The notes under the pieces: generated by a model
Told to the model about the DNA's origin: nothing
Databases searched by the model: none
The model's input: only the letters and a program-made list of their open reading frames with translations
Shown here: in pieces, positions 8,706 to 16,985 of the stretch
Position numbering within the stretch: position 1 is the first letter of the stretch
How the letters are laid out: each line of letters opens with the position of its first letter
Assembly: GCA_964565415.1 (NCBI GenBank)
Contig: CAZMEX010000009.1
Span: forward strand, 7,950 to 71,949
From: JAIOSM01 sp964565415
GTDB taxonomy: Bacteria; Desulfobacterota; Desulfobacteria; Desulfobacterales; Desulfobacteraceae
DNA length: 64,000 nucleotides
Reading direction: 5' to 3'
Translations under genes and position numbers: made by a program

Positions 8706-9380
8706 ATGAAGGAAAAACTAAAAACAATACCTCTTTTTTCTAATCTGGGCGATGAACATTTTGCAAAGATTCTTCGACTAGTCAGGCATCTTGCCTTTGA
8801 AAAAGGAGCCTTTATTTTTAATGAAGGCGAACCTGCCAATGGCTTTTATATAGTTGAAACCGGTAAGGTGAAAATATATAAGCTCTCTTTTGAGGGCCGA
8901 GAGCAGATTTTACATATTTATGGTCCTGGAAAACCATTTGGTGAAGTTCCGGTGTTTGAGGGTAACAATTTTCCAGCATCGGCAATGGCGATGACCAAGG
9001 CTGAGATTATTTTTATCCCAAGAGAAAAATTTGTAAAGCTGATTTCAGATACTCCAGGGCTTGCCATGAATATGCTGGGTATGCTTTCCATGCGGCTTCG
9101 CGAATTTACCATACAGATAGAAAATTTAAGCTTAAAAGAGGTGCCTGCACGCCTTGCTTTGTATATTTTAACTTTGTCCAGGGAGCATAATAAAGCTTTA
9201 AAAGTAACACTGCCCATCTCAAAAGCACAACTTGCAAACTTGATTGGTACAACCCCTGAAACCATCTCACGGATATTAAAAAAAATAGCAGACAAAGATT
9301 TGATTTTGGTGGATGGTCGTACCATAGTCATTAAAGACTATGAAGAACTGATAAATTTGTCTGATTCAGGCAGACTCTGA
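8706..9380 (+). CDS. hcpR: Crp/Fnr-family regulator, HcpR-like
   Basis: 224 residues: an N-terminal cyclic-nucleotide-binding-type beta barrel (GAFIFNEGEPANGFYIVETGKV), the long dimer helix, and a C-terminal winged helix with recognition segment TTPETISRILKK. There is no FNR-type N-terminal cysteine cluster, which fits HcpR proteins, reported to sense nitric oxide, some through heme, rather than Fe-S FNR. It is divergent from hcp with the shared palindrome between. An AGGAAGAA ribosome site precedes ATG 8706. The HcpR assignment rests on context and operator type; another Crp/Fnr subfamily is possible. Confidence 0.85.
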   Translation: MKEKLKTIPLFSNLGDEHFAKILRLVRHLAFEKGAFIFNEGEPANGFYIVETGKVKIYKLSFEGREQILHIYGPGKPFGEVPVFEGNNFPASAMAMTKAEIIFIPREKFVKLISDTPGLAMNMLGMLSMRLREFTIQIENLSLKEVPARLALYILTLSREHNKALKVTLPISKAQLANLIGTTPETISRILKKIADKDLILVDGRTIVIKDYEELINLSDSGRL

Positions 9381-9391
9381 TAATAATTGAG

Positions 9392-9517
9392 ATGGAACTG
9401 GTTGTGGCTATTGCCAATGCGTGGTCATCAATAGACCTGGGTGATACAATCTTTCATCAAAAGCGTGCTGCAGTGTTTTATTCTTCAGCAGGTTTTTTAA
9501 GAAAACTTTTTTCATAA
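9392..9517 (+). CDS. Possible 41-residue ORF downstream of the regulator
   Basis: An ATG at 9392 opens a 41-residue frame beginning MELVVAIANAW and ending in FLRKLFS. It starts 11 bases after the regulator stop. There is no good ribosome-binding site and no family I recognise. The stop codon falls exactly in the loop of the hairpin at 9503-9535. It may be a chance ORF, a leader peptide, or a gene remnant. Confidence 0.2.
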   Translation: MELVVAIANAWSSIDLGDTIFHQKRAAVFYSSAGFLRKLFS

Positions 9518-9535
9518 GCCTGTTGAAAAAAGTTT
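9503..9535. terminator. 12-bp hairpin after the regulator gene
   Basis: AAACTTTTTTCA (9503-9514) and TGAAAAAAGTTT (9524-9535) pair perfectly around a 9-base loop; CTTTTC follows. It probably ends the hcpR-like transcript, 120 bases downstream of its stop. A competing outer pairing (CAGCAGG with CCTGTTG) is possible. The rest of the 319-base gap holds the operator-like palindrome listed separately. Confidence 0.45.
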
Positions 9536-9607
9536 CTTTTCAGTGTATATTAAATTTAATATTTCAGAAAAATCATTGCAAAATAAAAAAATTTCAATAA
9601 ATATGGA

Positions 9608-9624
9608 TCTATTGAGTCAATAGA
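9608..9624. promoter_or_regulatory. Perfect 17-base palindrome upstream of the SPFH/AAA-Lon module
   Basis: TCTATTGA-G-TCAATAGA is fully symmetric. It lies 76 bases before the SPFH start, just downstream of a weak promoter-like pair (TTGCAA at 9576-9581 and an AT-rich -10 near 9598). Position and symmetry suit an operator for a dimeric repressor. It is not the CIRCE or HcpR motif; the cognate regulator is unknown. Confidence 0.4.
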
Positions 9625-9699
9625 ACTTCTGCTTTTAAAGCATGGGTTTTAGTTTAAGACATCAATTTTGAGACATTAATAAAAGAACAGGGGAATGCC

Positions 9700-10665
9700 A
9701 TGACAAAACATACTCCGGAAATCTTTCTGCAAAGAGCCCAGGTCAACACAGCAGTACGAAGAGTTGCAATTATTCTCTTTTTTATTTCACTTTTCTATGG
9801 GTTTGCAGCAATTATCTATTCCACCCATGTGATTTATAAAGTAAAATTAAATTACGCTGTTATATTAGAACAGCTGGGTGGACAAAGAGAGGCAGTGACT
9901 GAGATTGGCTGGCACAGCAGGCTGCCGATTTTTACCACCCTTGAAAAAGAGGTCCCTTTGATGAACCAGAATCTCTATCTTGGGGGAAAACCTGAACCCA
10001 TGAAAATTATCTCCAAAGAGAATGTTGCCCTCTGGACATCCGCATTGATGACATTCAGGATCACAAGCCTTAAAGTATGGGGTATTGAAAACCTGACTCC
10101 TGAAAAATTGTTGCAGGGCGATTTTGATGGCATTGTAAAAGATACACTCCAGGCCCAGAGTGTAAATGCATTAATCAGTGCAAGGGAGTTGATTAAGGAG
10201 ACAATATTCCAGGCTTTAAAGAAAAGACCTATTAATCTGAATGGACCGACATTGGAGGGAAAATACGGCATTGAAATTATAAGTTTTGTCCTTAACGAAA
10301 CACGGTTTGGCGATAAACTTGTGGAAGCAACAGAAGAAAAAAAACGAAGAGAGCTGATAGCAGAAGCTGACAACTATGCAGCAGACCAGGAAGCTGCCAG
10401 AATTCGTAAACTTTATAAAGCATATCTCAGTGGTATTAAATCCCTGCATTTTGCCTTGGGGGGATCAAAAGGTCAGGCAGTCAATCCAGCTTTATTGCAA
10501 TTTTTATCCCAGCAAAAATGGGCAACTGCCTATGAAAAAAATCAGTCTGATCAAAAAACTTTTGTTCTCCATGACAGAGGTAATGTACCTGCAGTAACCT
10601 TGCCTTCCTTTATTAATAAAGTACCTGAAAAAGAGACAGACAAACAAGAAAAGAAGTCTAAATAG
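9700..10665 (+). CDS. Membrane-anchored SPFH/Band 7 protein (HflC-like)
   Basis: 321 residues. One N-terminal membrane segment (about 20-45, IILFFISLFYGFAAIIY) is followed by an SPFH/Band 7 domain (VILEQLGGQREAVTEIGWHSRLPIF) and a helical, charged coiled-coil part (EEKKRRELIAEADNYAADQEAARIRK, split here only for description). HflC/HflK-type proteins form large cages in the membrane around the FtsH protease. Here the next gene, 8 bases away, encodes an AAA+ protein with a Lon-like protease domain rather than FtsH. I infer that the SPFH protein scaffolds or restricts that protease at the membrane. ATG 9700 is preceded by AGGGGAA. Confidence 0.85.
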   Translation: MTKHTPEIFLQRAQVNTAVRRVAIILFFISLFYGFAAIIYSTHVIYKVKLNYAVILEQLGGQREAVTEIGWHSRLPIFTTLEKEVPLMNQNLYLGGKPEPMKIISKENVALWTSALMTFRITSLKVWGIENLTPEKLLQGDFDGIVKDTLQAQSVNALISARELIKETIFQALKKRPINLNGPTLEGKYGIEIISFVLNETRFGDKLVEATEEKKRRELIAEADNYAADQEAARIRKLYKAYLSGIKSLHFALGGSKGQAVNPALLQFLSQQKWATAYEKNQSDQKTFVLHDRGNVPAVTLPSFINKVPEKETDKQEKKSK

Positions 10666-10673
10666 GGCAAAAA

Positions 10674-13600
10674 ATGGCAAAACTGACAACAAAAGAAAAA
10701 TTTTATATATCTCTTCGAGAAGAGAAGATAAACAAAATAAAAAACATGGCAATGTCCTGGTCCTATGGCACTAAAACCTTTGTAAGATCAAGACTCAATC
10801 AATACACGCCTCCTCCTAAAATTTTTTCCTGGCTCAGTTTTATCACCTCCACTCTTTTATTAAAGAAAAGAAAAGAAAAAAAGATGGATGTTTTGAACAA
10901 TCCTGAAATTTTAATAGATTGGAGGAAAAGATTTGAGTACTCAGGAGAGACAAACCCTGCTGCTTCATGGAACAAAATCATTGAGAAGGAGCTTTCAAAA
11001 TCAGAATATCACTATTTGATCTCTGTCCTTGATGAGCAGCTCACTGATATCCATGTACCAATTGAATTTGAAGAGATATTCGAGAAAATTTACAAGGCCC
11101 ACATCAGAAAAGAATTCACAACTGATAAAGATGTGCCTAAAGCTCCTATCATTATAGTTGAAGGTTCCACCGGAAGTGGCAAAAGTGCTACTGTGAAAGC
11201 AGCACTTGAAAAAGTGGTTTTTAAAAATGAAGTTATTCCAACAATTGACTGGAGACGAAAAAAGAGTGAAATACTGGCAAAAGAGAGCCTGTTTACAACC
11301 ATAGAGGATGTGGACCCTGAATTTGCCATGGAGATAGCCCGGAAGAAAAAACAGGCATTTTATAGACGTTTAGCCAGGATACCGATTTTAAACAGAATTT
11401 TCAGAAAAAAAATAATGGAGAACCTTACCTATTTTGAAGAGAGAGGAATAAAGGTTGATTTCTCAACAATAACTCCCAATGATTATCAAACAGCTCTTGC
11501 AGGAGAGCCTGGCAACTACTTTAAACGTGCCATGGGTCTACCTAAATATACATCCATACGCCACATTGAAGAGGCCCACTCTGCCTTTGGTAAAACCAAT
11601 ACAAACGGTGTTTCAGGCGGTGCTGAAAATCAGCAGAGGACTTTGATAGATACTTCCAATATTATTTTAGATGAGATTATAAACGGGCGCAGGGATTGTT
11701 TTCTCATAGCCACCAGCGACCAGACAGAACGGTTTGATTCTGCAATTTATCGTAGATTTGTTGAAAAAGGGCGCATTATAGATATTTCTCAGTTTTGGAT
11801 GAACAGTGATAATTTAAAGAAAATTATTTTTTTAGAACTTAAAAAGCATAAGATATTATCCAGATATACTTTGGACTCTTCAGAGCTTGATGAAGCTGCA
11901 AATAAAATCTATACAATCTTTAAAGAGAGAAGTTTGAAAATAAGCCCTGCATACGTACGAAAACTGATTGAATCCATAATTAATATTGAGAATGATTTTA
12001 CTCCTGAACTCCTTGATAACAGTATTCTTGTAAGAAGAGCGTTTCAACTTGTAGCTAAAAATGTTTATGGAGAGCTCTACAAAAAAGTTGTGGATCGCAT
12101 GGACAGGGATATTAGATGGTCAGATTATGTTGGAGATATTAAGAACAAGTTTTCTGAAATGGCAAATAATTGCTTTAATTATGGTGTAAGTGATGACAAG
12201 GGAGTTGTATTGACAGGACCTCCCGGCAGTGGGAAAACATTTCTTGCCCGTGCATGGTTGTCAGCCAATCAGTATGTACATGATATTACAGCAACCCCTT
12301 CTGACCTGCAGGATTCATCAAACCCTGTACATGGTGCAGTTGCTAATCTTGAAAAAGTTTATGATATTGCCAAAATGATTGCCCCCACTCTTATTTTTTT
12401 TGACGAAGGGGATGCCCTTGCTCCAAAACGCAGTCCATCTGGAGGATCAGCCTCTGATGCCCTGACAAATAAGTTTCTAAATATTATTGATGGTGAAATT
12501 CCCTTAAATAAGGTGTTTACTGTTTTAACTACCAACAGGTTAGATATCCTTGACCCTGCGCTGATTCGCTCCAAAAGGCTTAAAACTCTGGAAATTTCAG
12601 GGCATTTAAGACAGAAAGATATCGAAGGTATTATTGGCAAACAATTTGACAGTATTACCCATGACAGGAATATTTCAGTAAAGAAAATCATTGAAAAAGC
12701 TAAAGGAATCTGCAATACACCTGCTGATTTTTCATCATTTACAGAAAAGGCCATTGCTCTTTGCAGTACAGAATATAAGGTTCTTATAAGATTAAGGCAG
12801 CTCAGAACATCCAAAGAAGCAGATAAGTATGAGTTCATTACCCTTAATTTTAAAACAATTTTGGGAATTTTAGATGCGGTTCAAGCCCCACCTCTTTTAA
12901 AGGCAAACATAAAAAATGATCTGAAAAATTTTGTAAAACACTATAATAAAATTCTTGAAAATATAGATCATATCAATTCTGAAAAAGATTACCCCCTTGC
13001 TGAATCCCATCTGATTTCTGCAAGGCGTGAAATATCAGAGAGCCCGGTAAAGAAAGGCTCTGTCCAGTTAGATGAGTTTCTTGCAACTGAATTGAGCCAG
13101 GAACCCCAGATAGGGTTTATTATTGGTGTGGGAGCCAATGACCTCACTGGTATGCTATTGCCCATAGCAACAAGCCTTACAGGCAGACTTGATAATGAAT
13201 CCATAATCGTTACAGGTGCTGTTTCAAGCTCTTCCTCATCAACGGCTCAAATGGATATGGCTGTTCAAATGACTAAACAGTCTGCCCAGGAAGCTCTTAC
13301 CCTGGTTAAAAATTACCTCCAGGAACTTGCTCCTGAAATAAGCATACCTGAATTGTTTTCAGATTTTATGGTTAAATACTGCCTTCATCATCAATTGCTT
13401 TCAGCATCTTATAATGTGGGCGGTCCATCTGCAGGATATGCTCTGGCACTAAATACCCTTTCAGCTTTTTTAAGGATTCGATTATGCAATGATTTTGGTA
13501 TCACTGGTGCTCCCTGGACCAAGGGGGTTAGAAAAAATGAAGTAGGTGGCTCTGTCATTATTGGAGGACACAAAAAAAAGACTGAAAAAGTATTATTATA

Positions 13601-13988
13601 CTTAAGAAGAATGTATATGCCGCTCCAGAACTATAATGATCTTGAACCTGACTTGCTGACAGGATACTGGCAAAGGGGAAAAGATGTTATTGCTGTTACC
13701 CATTTTGCAGACCTTATACCTGAAGTTTTCTATATTAATGAGAAGCATAACAAAGATATAGAGCATCTGTTTCAGATGAGAATTACAAAGAAAAGTGAAA
13801 AATATTATAATAGTGAGCATACACTGAATCTCAAGGAAGATATAATGGCAGCTAAACAAAAGATACGCCAGGATGTTGAAAAAGAAATCTTAAGACGCGT
13901 CCATGCCATCCATATGTATCTGCTTGATACTACAAGGGCTCAATACACCTCCCATGAACATATTTTTCAAACATACATGGAAGAGTAA
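10674..13988 (+). CDS. Double-AAA+ ATPase with C-terminal Lon-like Ser-Lys protease domain
   Basis: 1104 residues. After a basic N-terminal region come two AAA+ modules: Walker A at about 163-171 (GSTGSGKS) and at about 512-521 (GPPGSGKT), with a clear Walker B near 572-578 (LIFFDEGD) in the second. The C-terminal part (about 800-1000) looks like a Lon protease domain: S919 in GGPSAG and K967 in GGHKKK match the catalytic Ser and Lys with near-Lon spacing. Lon itself has one AAA+ module and is about 800 residues, so this is a distinct architecture. The first module's Walker B is less obvious and it may be structural. Encoded 8 bases after an SPFH protein, so it probably acts at the inner membrane. 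Substrates unknown. Confidence 0.85.
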   Translation: MAKLTTKEKFYISLREEKINKIKNMAMSWSYGTKTFVRSRLNQYTPPPKIFSWLSFITSTLLLKKRKEKKMDVLNNPEILIDWRKRFEYSGETNPAASWNKIIEKELSKSEYHYLISVLDEQLTDIHVPIEFEEIFEKIYKAHIRKEFTTDKDVPKAPIIIVEGSTGSGKSATVKAALEKVVFKNEVIPTIDWRRKKSEILAKESLFTTIEDVDPEFAMEIARKKKQAFYRRLARIPILNRIFRKKIMENLTYFEERGIKVDFSTITPNDYQTALAGEPGNYFKRAMGLPKYTSIRHIEEAHSAFGKTNTNGVSGGAENQQRTLIDTSNIILDEIINGRRDCFLIATSDQTERFDSAIYRRFVEKGRIIDISQFWMNSDNLKKIIFLELKKHKILSRYTLDSSELDEAANKIYTIFKERSLKISPAYVRKLIESIINIENDFTPELLDNSILVRRAFQLVAKNVYGELYKKVVDRMDRDIRWSDYVGDIKNKFSEMANNCFNYGVSDDKGVVLTGPPGSGKTFLARAWLSANQYVHDITATPSDLQDSSNPVHGAVANLEKVYDIAKMIAPTLIFFDEGDALAPKRSPSGGSASDALTNKFLNIIDGEIPLNKVFTVLTTNRLDILDPALIRSKRLKTLEISGHLRQKDIEGIIGKQFDSITHDRNISVKKIIEKAKGICNTPADFSSFTEKAIALCSTEYKVLIRLRQLRTSKEADKYEFITLNFKTILGILDAVQAPPLLKANIKNDLKNFVKHYNKILENIDHINSEKDYPLAESHLISARREISESPVKKGSVQLDEFLATELSQEPQIGFIIGVGANDLTGMLLPIATSLTGRLDNESIIVTGAVSSSSSSTAQMDMAVQMTKQSAQEALTLVKNYLQELAPEISIPELFSDFMVKYCLHHQLLSASYNVGGPSAGYALALNTLSAFLRIRLCNDFGITGAPWTKGVRKNEVGGSVIIGGHKKKTEKVLLYLRRMYMPLQNYNDLEPDLLTGYWQRGKDVIAVTHFADLIPEVFYINEKHNKDIEHLFQMRITKKSEKYYNSEHTLNLKEDIMAAKQKIRQDVEKEILRRVHAIHMYLLDTTRAQYTSHEHIFQTYMEE

Positions 13989-14004
13989 TCCATCTCTATC
14001 TATT

Positions 14005-15621
14005 TTATCTTTTTTCAAGGATATCTAATATTGTGTTGCACATTTTTTTTGCTCTCTTTTTTATATCCTCGGCAATTTTAATTGTCTTATTTTTATATGT
14101 TTTATCCTGAATATCAGTCATATTGATCATGACATTTTTGTATGCTCCCCATATTCCCATTTCAAGTGCTCTTGCGCCTACTTCCACATCAGATTTAGAG
14201 GCGATGTTCCCATGGAGTGCTGTCTGCTCCAGTGCATCCCATGCACTGTCTGCCATTTTCATGGTTGCCAGGGGTATATCAATGGCTTTTTTCAATCCCT
14301 GCTGCATTTTATCATTTCGATATTGCTTTTCTTCTTTAGTTGATTTTGGAAGGGATAAAGCTTTTACAAAGTCATTAAAAGCTTCAGTGTCAGCGTCTAT
14401 CATTGCAATAAGTGCATTGGATGCTGTGTGCATGGCAGGAATAATGTCTCTCATTTTTTGATCAACATCTTCAAATTTTCTAACTCCCAGAGTCAGCTTT
14501 GCAACCATGGAGCCCAGCCCAGCACCTAAACCTGCAATGGCTGCAGATACTGAACCACCACCCGGAGCAGAGCTCCTTGAAGCAACCTCTCTAATAAAAT
14601 CCCTTACAGAAAGATTTGCCAGGGGCTCATCTTTTTCTTTTGCAACAATATATTCAATTATTTTTTCTTGGGGGTTAAATGGTGCAACAGAATTTAAACC
14701 CAGTCTTTCAATGGCAAGTCTTATTTTCTGGTCTTCATCAATTATAAAAAGGTTCTCTTTTTTAATGTAATAATCTGCTGCCCTAAGCATTGCATCCAGA
14801 GGCACAAGACCAACCATCTCCGAGCCGGAGACAGCAATATTCAGTTTTTTTGCTTCTTTTTTTACCTCTTCAAAAAGAGTGTGGGGCGGGGTTACAAGAT
14901 AGTTGTTCAGGTTGACAGTTACCTGTGCAAGGTTATAATCATCAACATACCAGCCCATGCCTTTAACCTCCTTAAGTCTGCCCGGCTTGTTTTCTCCTCT
15001 TCCTGCCTCCCTTAAATTGAGTGCTATCCTGTGGGCCTGGTTTGGTGTTGAAAGAAGGTTTACATTGTAAGCAATCAGGAAAAATCTAGCTCCTGTAACA
15101 GTTGCTCCCCATTCCGGAATAAACTCTGCAGGACCAAAATCCGGTTTCCACTCTTTTGTAATAATTCTATCCTTAACAGCTTCATACTGACCTTCCCTGA
15201 TCTGGGGAAGCTTTTTCCTGTAATCAATATTTGATGATTCTTCATAAAGGTATATGGGAATGCCGATCTCTGCTGCTGCACGTCTTCCAAATTCTTTAGA
15301 AATTTCAACACATTCATCCATGGTAACATTGGCAACCGGGATAAAGGGGCAAACATCCATTGCACCCATTCTATGGTGCTCCCCTTTATGTTTTGCCATA
15401 TCAATTAGCTGCCTTGCAACTTTTGCTGAATTTATTGCACCATTGACAACAGCCCCGGGGGAACCCACAAAGGTAACAACAGTTCTGTTGGTTGATCTGC
15501 CCGGGTCAACATCAAGCAGAGTACAGCCCTCAGTGTTTTTTATTGATTTTGCAATGGCTTTAATCGTCTCTTTATTCCTGCCTTCTGAAAAATTTGGTAC
15601 ACACTCTACTATCTGTTCCAT
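14005..15621 (-). CDS. ftcD: Formiminotransferase-cyclodeaminase (fused bifunctional enzyme)
   Basis: 538 residues, matching full-length fused FTCD. The N-terminal glutamate formiminotransferase domain starts with ECVPNFSEGR and contains GAMDVCPFIPV. The C-terminal cyclodeaminase domain starts near residue 340 (VRDFIREVASRSSAPGGGSVSA) with the PGGGS signature. It moves the formimino group from formiminoglutamate to tetrahydrofolate and then releases ammonia to give methenyl-THF. It usually works in histidine breakdown, but no hut genes are visible. It may serve purine or formimino-compound use in this anaerobe. Convergent with the AAA-Lon gene; divergent from the riboswitch-controlled operon. 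Confidence 0.95.
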   Translation of the reverse strand: MEQIVECVPNFSEGRNKETIKAIAKSIKNTEGCTLLDVDPGRSTNRTVVTFVGSPGAVVNGAINSAKVARQLIDMAKHKGEHHRMGAMDVCPFIPVANVTMDECVEISKEFGRRAAAEIGIPIYLYEESSNIDYRKKLPQIREGQYEAVKDRIITKEWKPDFGPAEFIPEWGATVTGARFFLIAYNVNLLSTPNQAHRIALNLREAGRGENKPGRLKEVKGMGWYVDDYNLAQVTVNLNNYLVTPPHTLFEEVKKEAKKLNIAVSGSEMVGLVPLDAMLRAADYYIKKENLFIIDEDQKIRLAIERLGLNSVAPFNPQEKIIEYIVAKEKDEPLANLSVRDFIREVASRSSAPGGGSVSAAIAGLGAGLGSMVAKLTLGVRKFEDVDQKMRDIIPAMHTASNALIAMIDADTEAFNDFVKALSLPKSTKEEKQYRNDKMQQGLKKAIDIPLATMKMADSAWDALEQTALHGNIASKSDVEVGARALEMGIWGAYKNVMINMTDIQDKTYKNKTIKIAEDIKKRAKKMCNTILDILEKR

Positions 15622-15883
15622 ACCTGTATTGTATCCTTTATATAAATTTTGAAGTTTTATTTAAGTATATCATGAAGTACTATGGTTGTATATACATATG
15701 CTTTTTCTTGGGAATATTATTTGTTTTTACACAAGTTAAGTTGTTGGGACTTTTGTCCATGGAGTTAAAACACCAGCCTTGACCCTGATACTTGGACAGC
15801 TGAATACAAAGCGTGTGCCGTTGCAATTGAGAAAATATGGCAGATTTTGTTTTAATGCATTTTAAAAATAATTTAAAATGAGG
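15622..15883. other. Intergenic region without recognised gene
   Basis: Between the divergent ftcD start and the promoter of the B12 operon I see no supported ORF or RNA gene. It is AT-rich and probably holds the minus-strand ftcD promoter, which I could not place with confidence. Confidence 0.4.
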
Positions 15884-15912
15884 TTGACTTTTATATTCTA
15901 GTTTTGTATCAC
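15884..15912 (+). promoter_or_regulatory. Promoter of the B12-riboswitch operon
   Basis: TTGACT (15884-15889) and TATCAC (15907-15912) are separated by 17 bases, a sigma-70-type pair with 5/6 and 4/6 matches. The expected start near 15919 coincides with the 5' end of the cobalamin riboswitch, which supports the call. The other riboswitch in this window also has TTGACT as its -35. Confidence 0.6.
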
Positions 15913-15919
15913 AATAATA

Positions 15920-16075
15920 CTTTACTTGGTGCCCAGAGCTTAAAAGGGAATTTTGTGTAATTCAAAAACGGGCCCGCCGCTGTAATCGGGGACAAATGCT
16001 GCAATCTGCCACTGTTTATTAATAAATGGGAAGGCGCAGCACAAGAATGATCCGAAAGTCAGAAGACCTGCCATG
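15920..16075 (+). ncRNA. Cobalamin riboswitch
   Basis: The order of conserved blocks is that of the cobalamin aptamer: AAAGGGAA and GTGTAA near the 5' end, CCCGCCGCTGTAATCGG, GCCACTG, GGGAAGG, GATCC, and the B12 box AAGTCAGAAGACCTGCC at 16056-16072. It is followed within 70 bases by an intrinsic terminator, so binding of adenosyl- or methylcobalamin should stop transcription before the CcsA-like gene. It therefore places the downstream operon under B12 repression. Confidence 0.95.
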
Positions 16076-16142
16076 TAAAACCTAGGGAAAATCAGCTCGG
16101 CAATGCTGGTCTCCCGCATGATCTATTGGATAAAAAAGGGAC

Positions 16143-16183
16143 ATCCCCAGATCGTATTTATTACGGTTTGGGGATTTTTTTTT
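16143..16183 (+). terminator. Rho-independent terminator of the cobalamin riboswitch
   Basis: ATCCCCA (16143-16149) pairs with TGGGGAT (16169-16175), and CGT (16153-16155) with ACG (16163-16165). A run of nine T follows to 16183. It is the expression platform. The T-run overlaps an in-frame TTG at 16182, so that codon is not a likely translation start. Confidence 0.85.
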
Positions 16184-16214
16184 GGAGTTTGGATTTGATT
16201 TGGAAAATTTTTAT

Positions 16215-16985
16215 ATGAGTGTTCAAATAGCTATGTATTATACATTCCTGGCAGCTGTATGTTTATATCTGCTAGGTATGGTTTCTACTGTTTTTAAAAA
16301 TCGGACTCTGGCAGAGGTTATTTTTGCTGCCGGCATAATATGTAATGGGGTTTCCATCGGGTTGCGGGGCTGGATGTACCTTCCTTTACTCCCTCTGCAC
16401 CAGGGTCCGTTTTTCCTTCCATTTTTTACAGGAGTTTTAGGTTATAAATTTAATTGTTCAGCATCTGACAGGTTGCCTTTATTTGTTTTTGTTGCTTTTA
16501 CTGCTACTGTTGCAAGCCTGTTCCCCAATGATTTTTATCTGCCCTTTCTTCAGTTTAAAACTATATTTGCCCATGGGTTTTTTTTATTGGGCGTTATTGG
16601 CAAAGCACTGTTTTTACTGGCAGGTGTCAGAGCCTTTCAAATGCTTTTAATAAAGGATAAGTCAAACAAAAGAATCCAGCAACATCATTTAAAGCTATTG
16701 AGTCTCACCATATTATGGGGATTTTTTTTCTGGACTCTATCGGTATTTTCTGGAGCTGTCTGGGCATGGCTTGGATGGGGGTCGCCTGTGGTTTGGGATG
16801 ACCCACTCATGGCAACCACCATGGCAACCTGGCTTTTATACGCGCTTTTACTCCATCTGCACTTAACCTGGTTTTCAACTTTCAGTGCCAGGGCGTGGTT
16901 TGCCCTTGGAGGAGCTGTTTTTCTCTTCTGCTTCACTTGTATTCCAGAGCTTGGACCCTTTAGAATCCCAGGATTGCTGTCATGA
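16215..16985 (+). CDS. CcsA/ResC-like membrane protein, first gene of the B12-controlled operon
   Basis: About 257 residues, almost entirely hydrophobic with some seven or eight membrane segments. A tryptophan-rich segment (WAWLGWGSPVVWDD) near residue 190 resembles the WWD heme-handling motif of CcsA/CcmC/CcmF proteins, and conserved-looking histidines flank it. CcsA and ResB together carry heme out and attach it to cytochromes c. Here the pair sits behind a cobalamin riboswitch, so the ligand may be a different tetrapyrrole, such as a corrinoid; this is inference. ATG 16215 is chosen; TTG 16200 is an alternative with GGAG 12 bases upstream. It overlaps the ResB-like gene by 4 bases. Confidence 0.75.
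   Translation: MSVQIAMYYTFLAAVCLYLLGMVSTVFKNRTLAEVIFAAGIICNGVSIGLRGWMYLPLLPLHQGPFFLPFFTGVLGYKFNCSASDRLPLFVFVAFTATVASLFPNDFYLPFLQFKTIFAHGFFLLGVIGKALFLLAGVRAFQMLLIKDKSNKRIQQHHLKLLSLTILWGFFFWTLSVFSGAVWAWLGWGSPVVWDDPLMATTMATWLLYALLLHLHLTWFSTFSARAWFALGGAVFLFCFTCIPELGPFRIPGLLS

Noticed and set aside
16182..16214. TTG start giving an 11-residue longer CcsA-like protein
   Set aside because: The codon overlaps the T-run of the riboswitch terminator and has no ribosome site.
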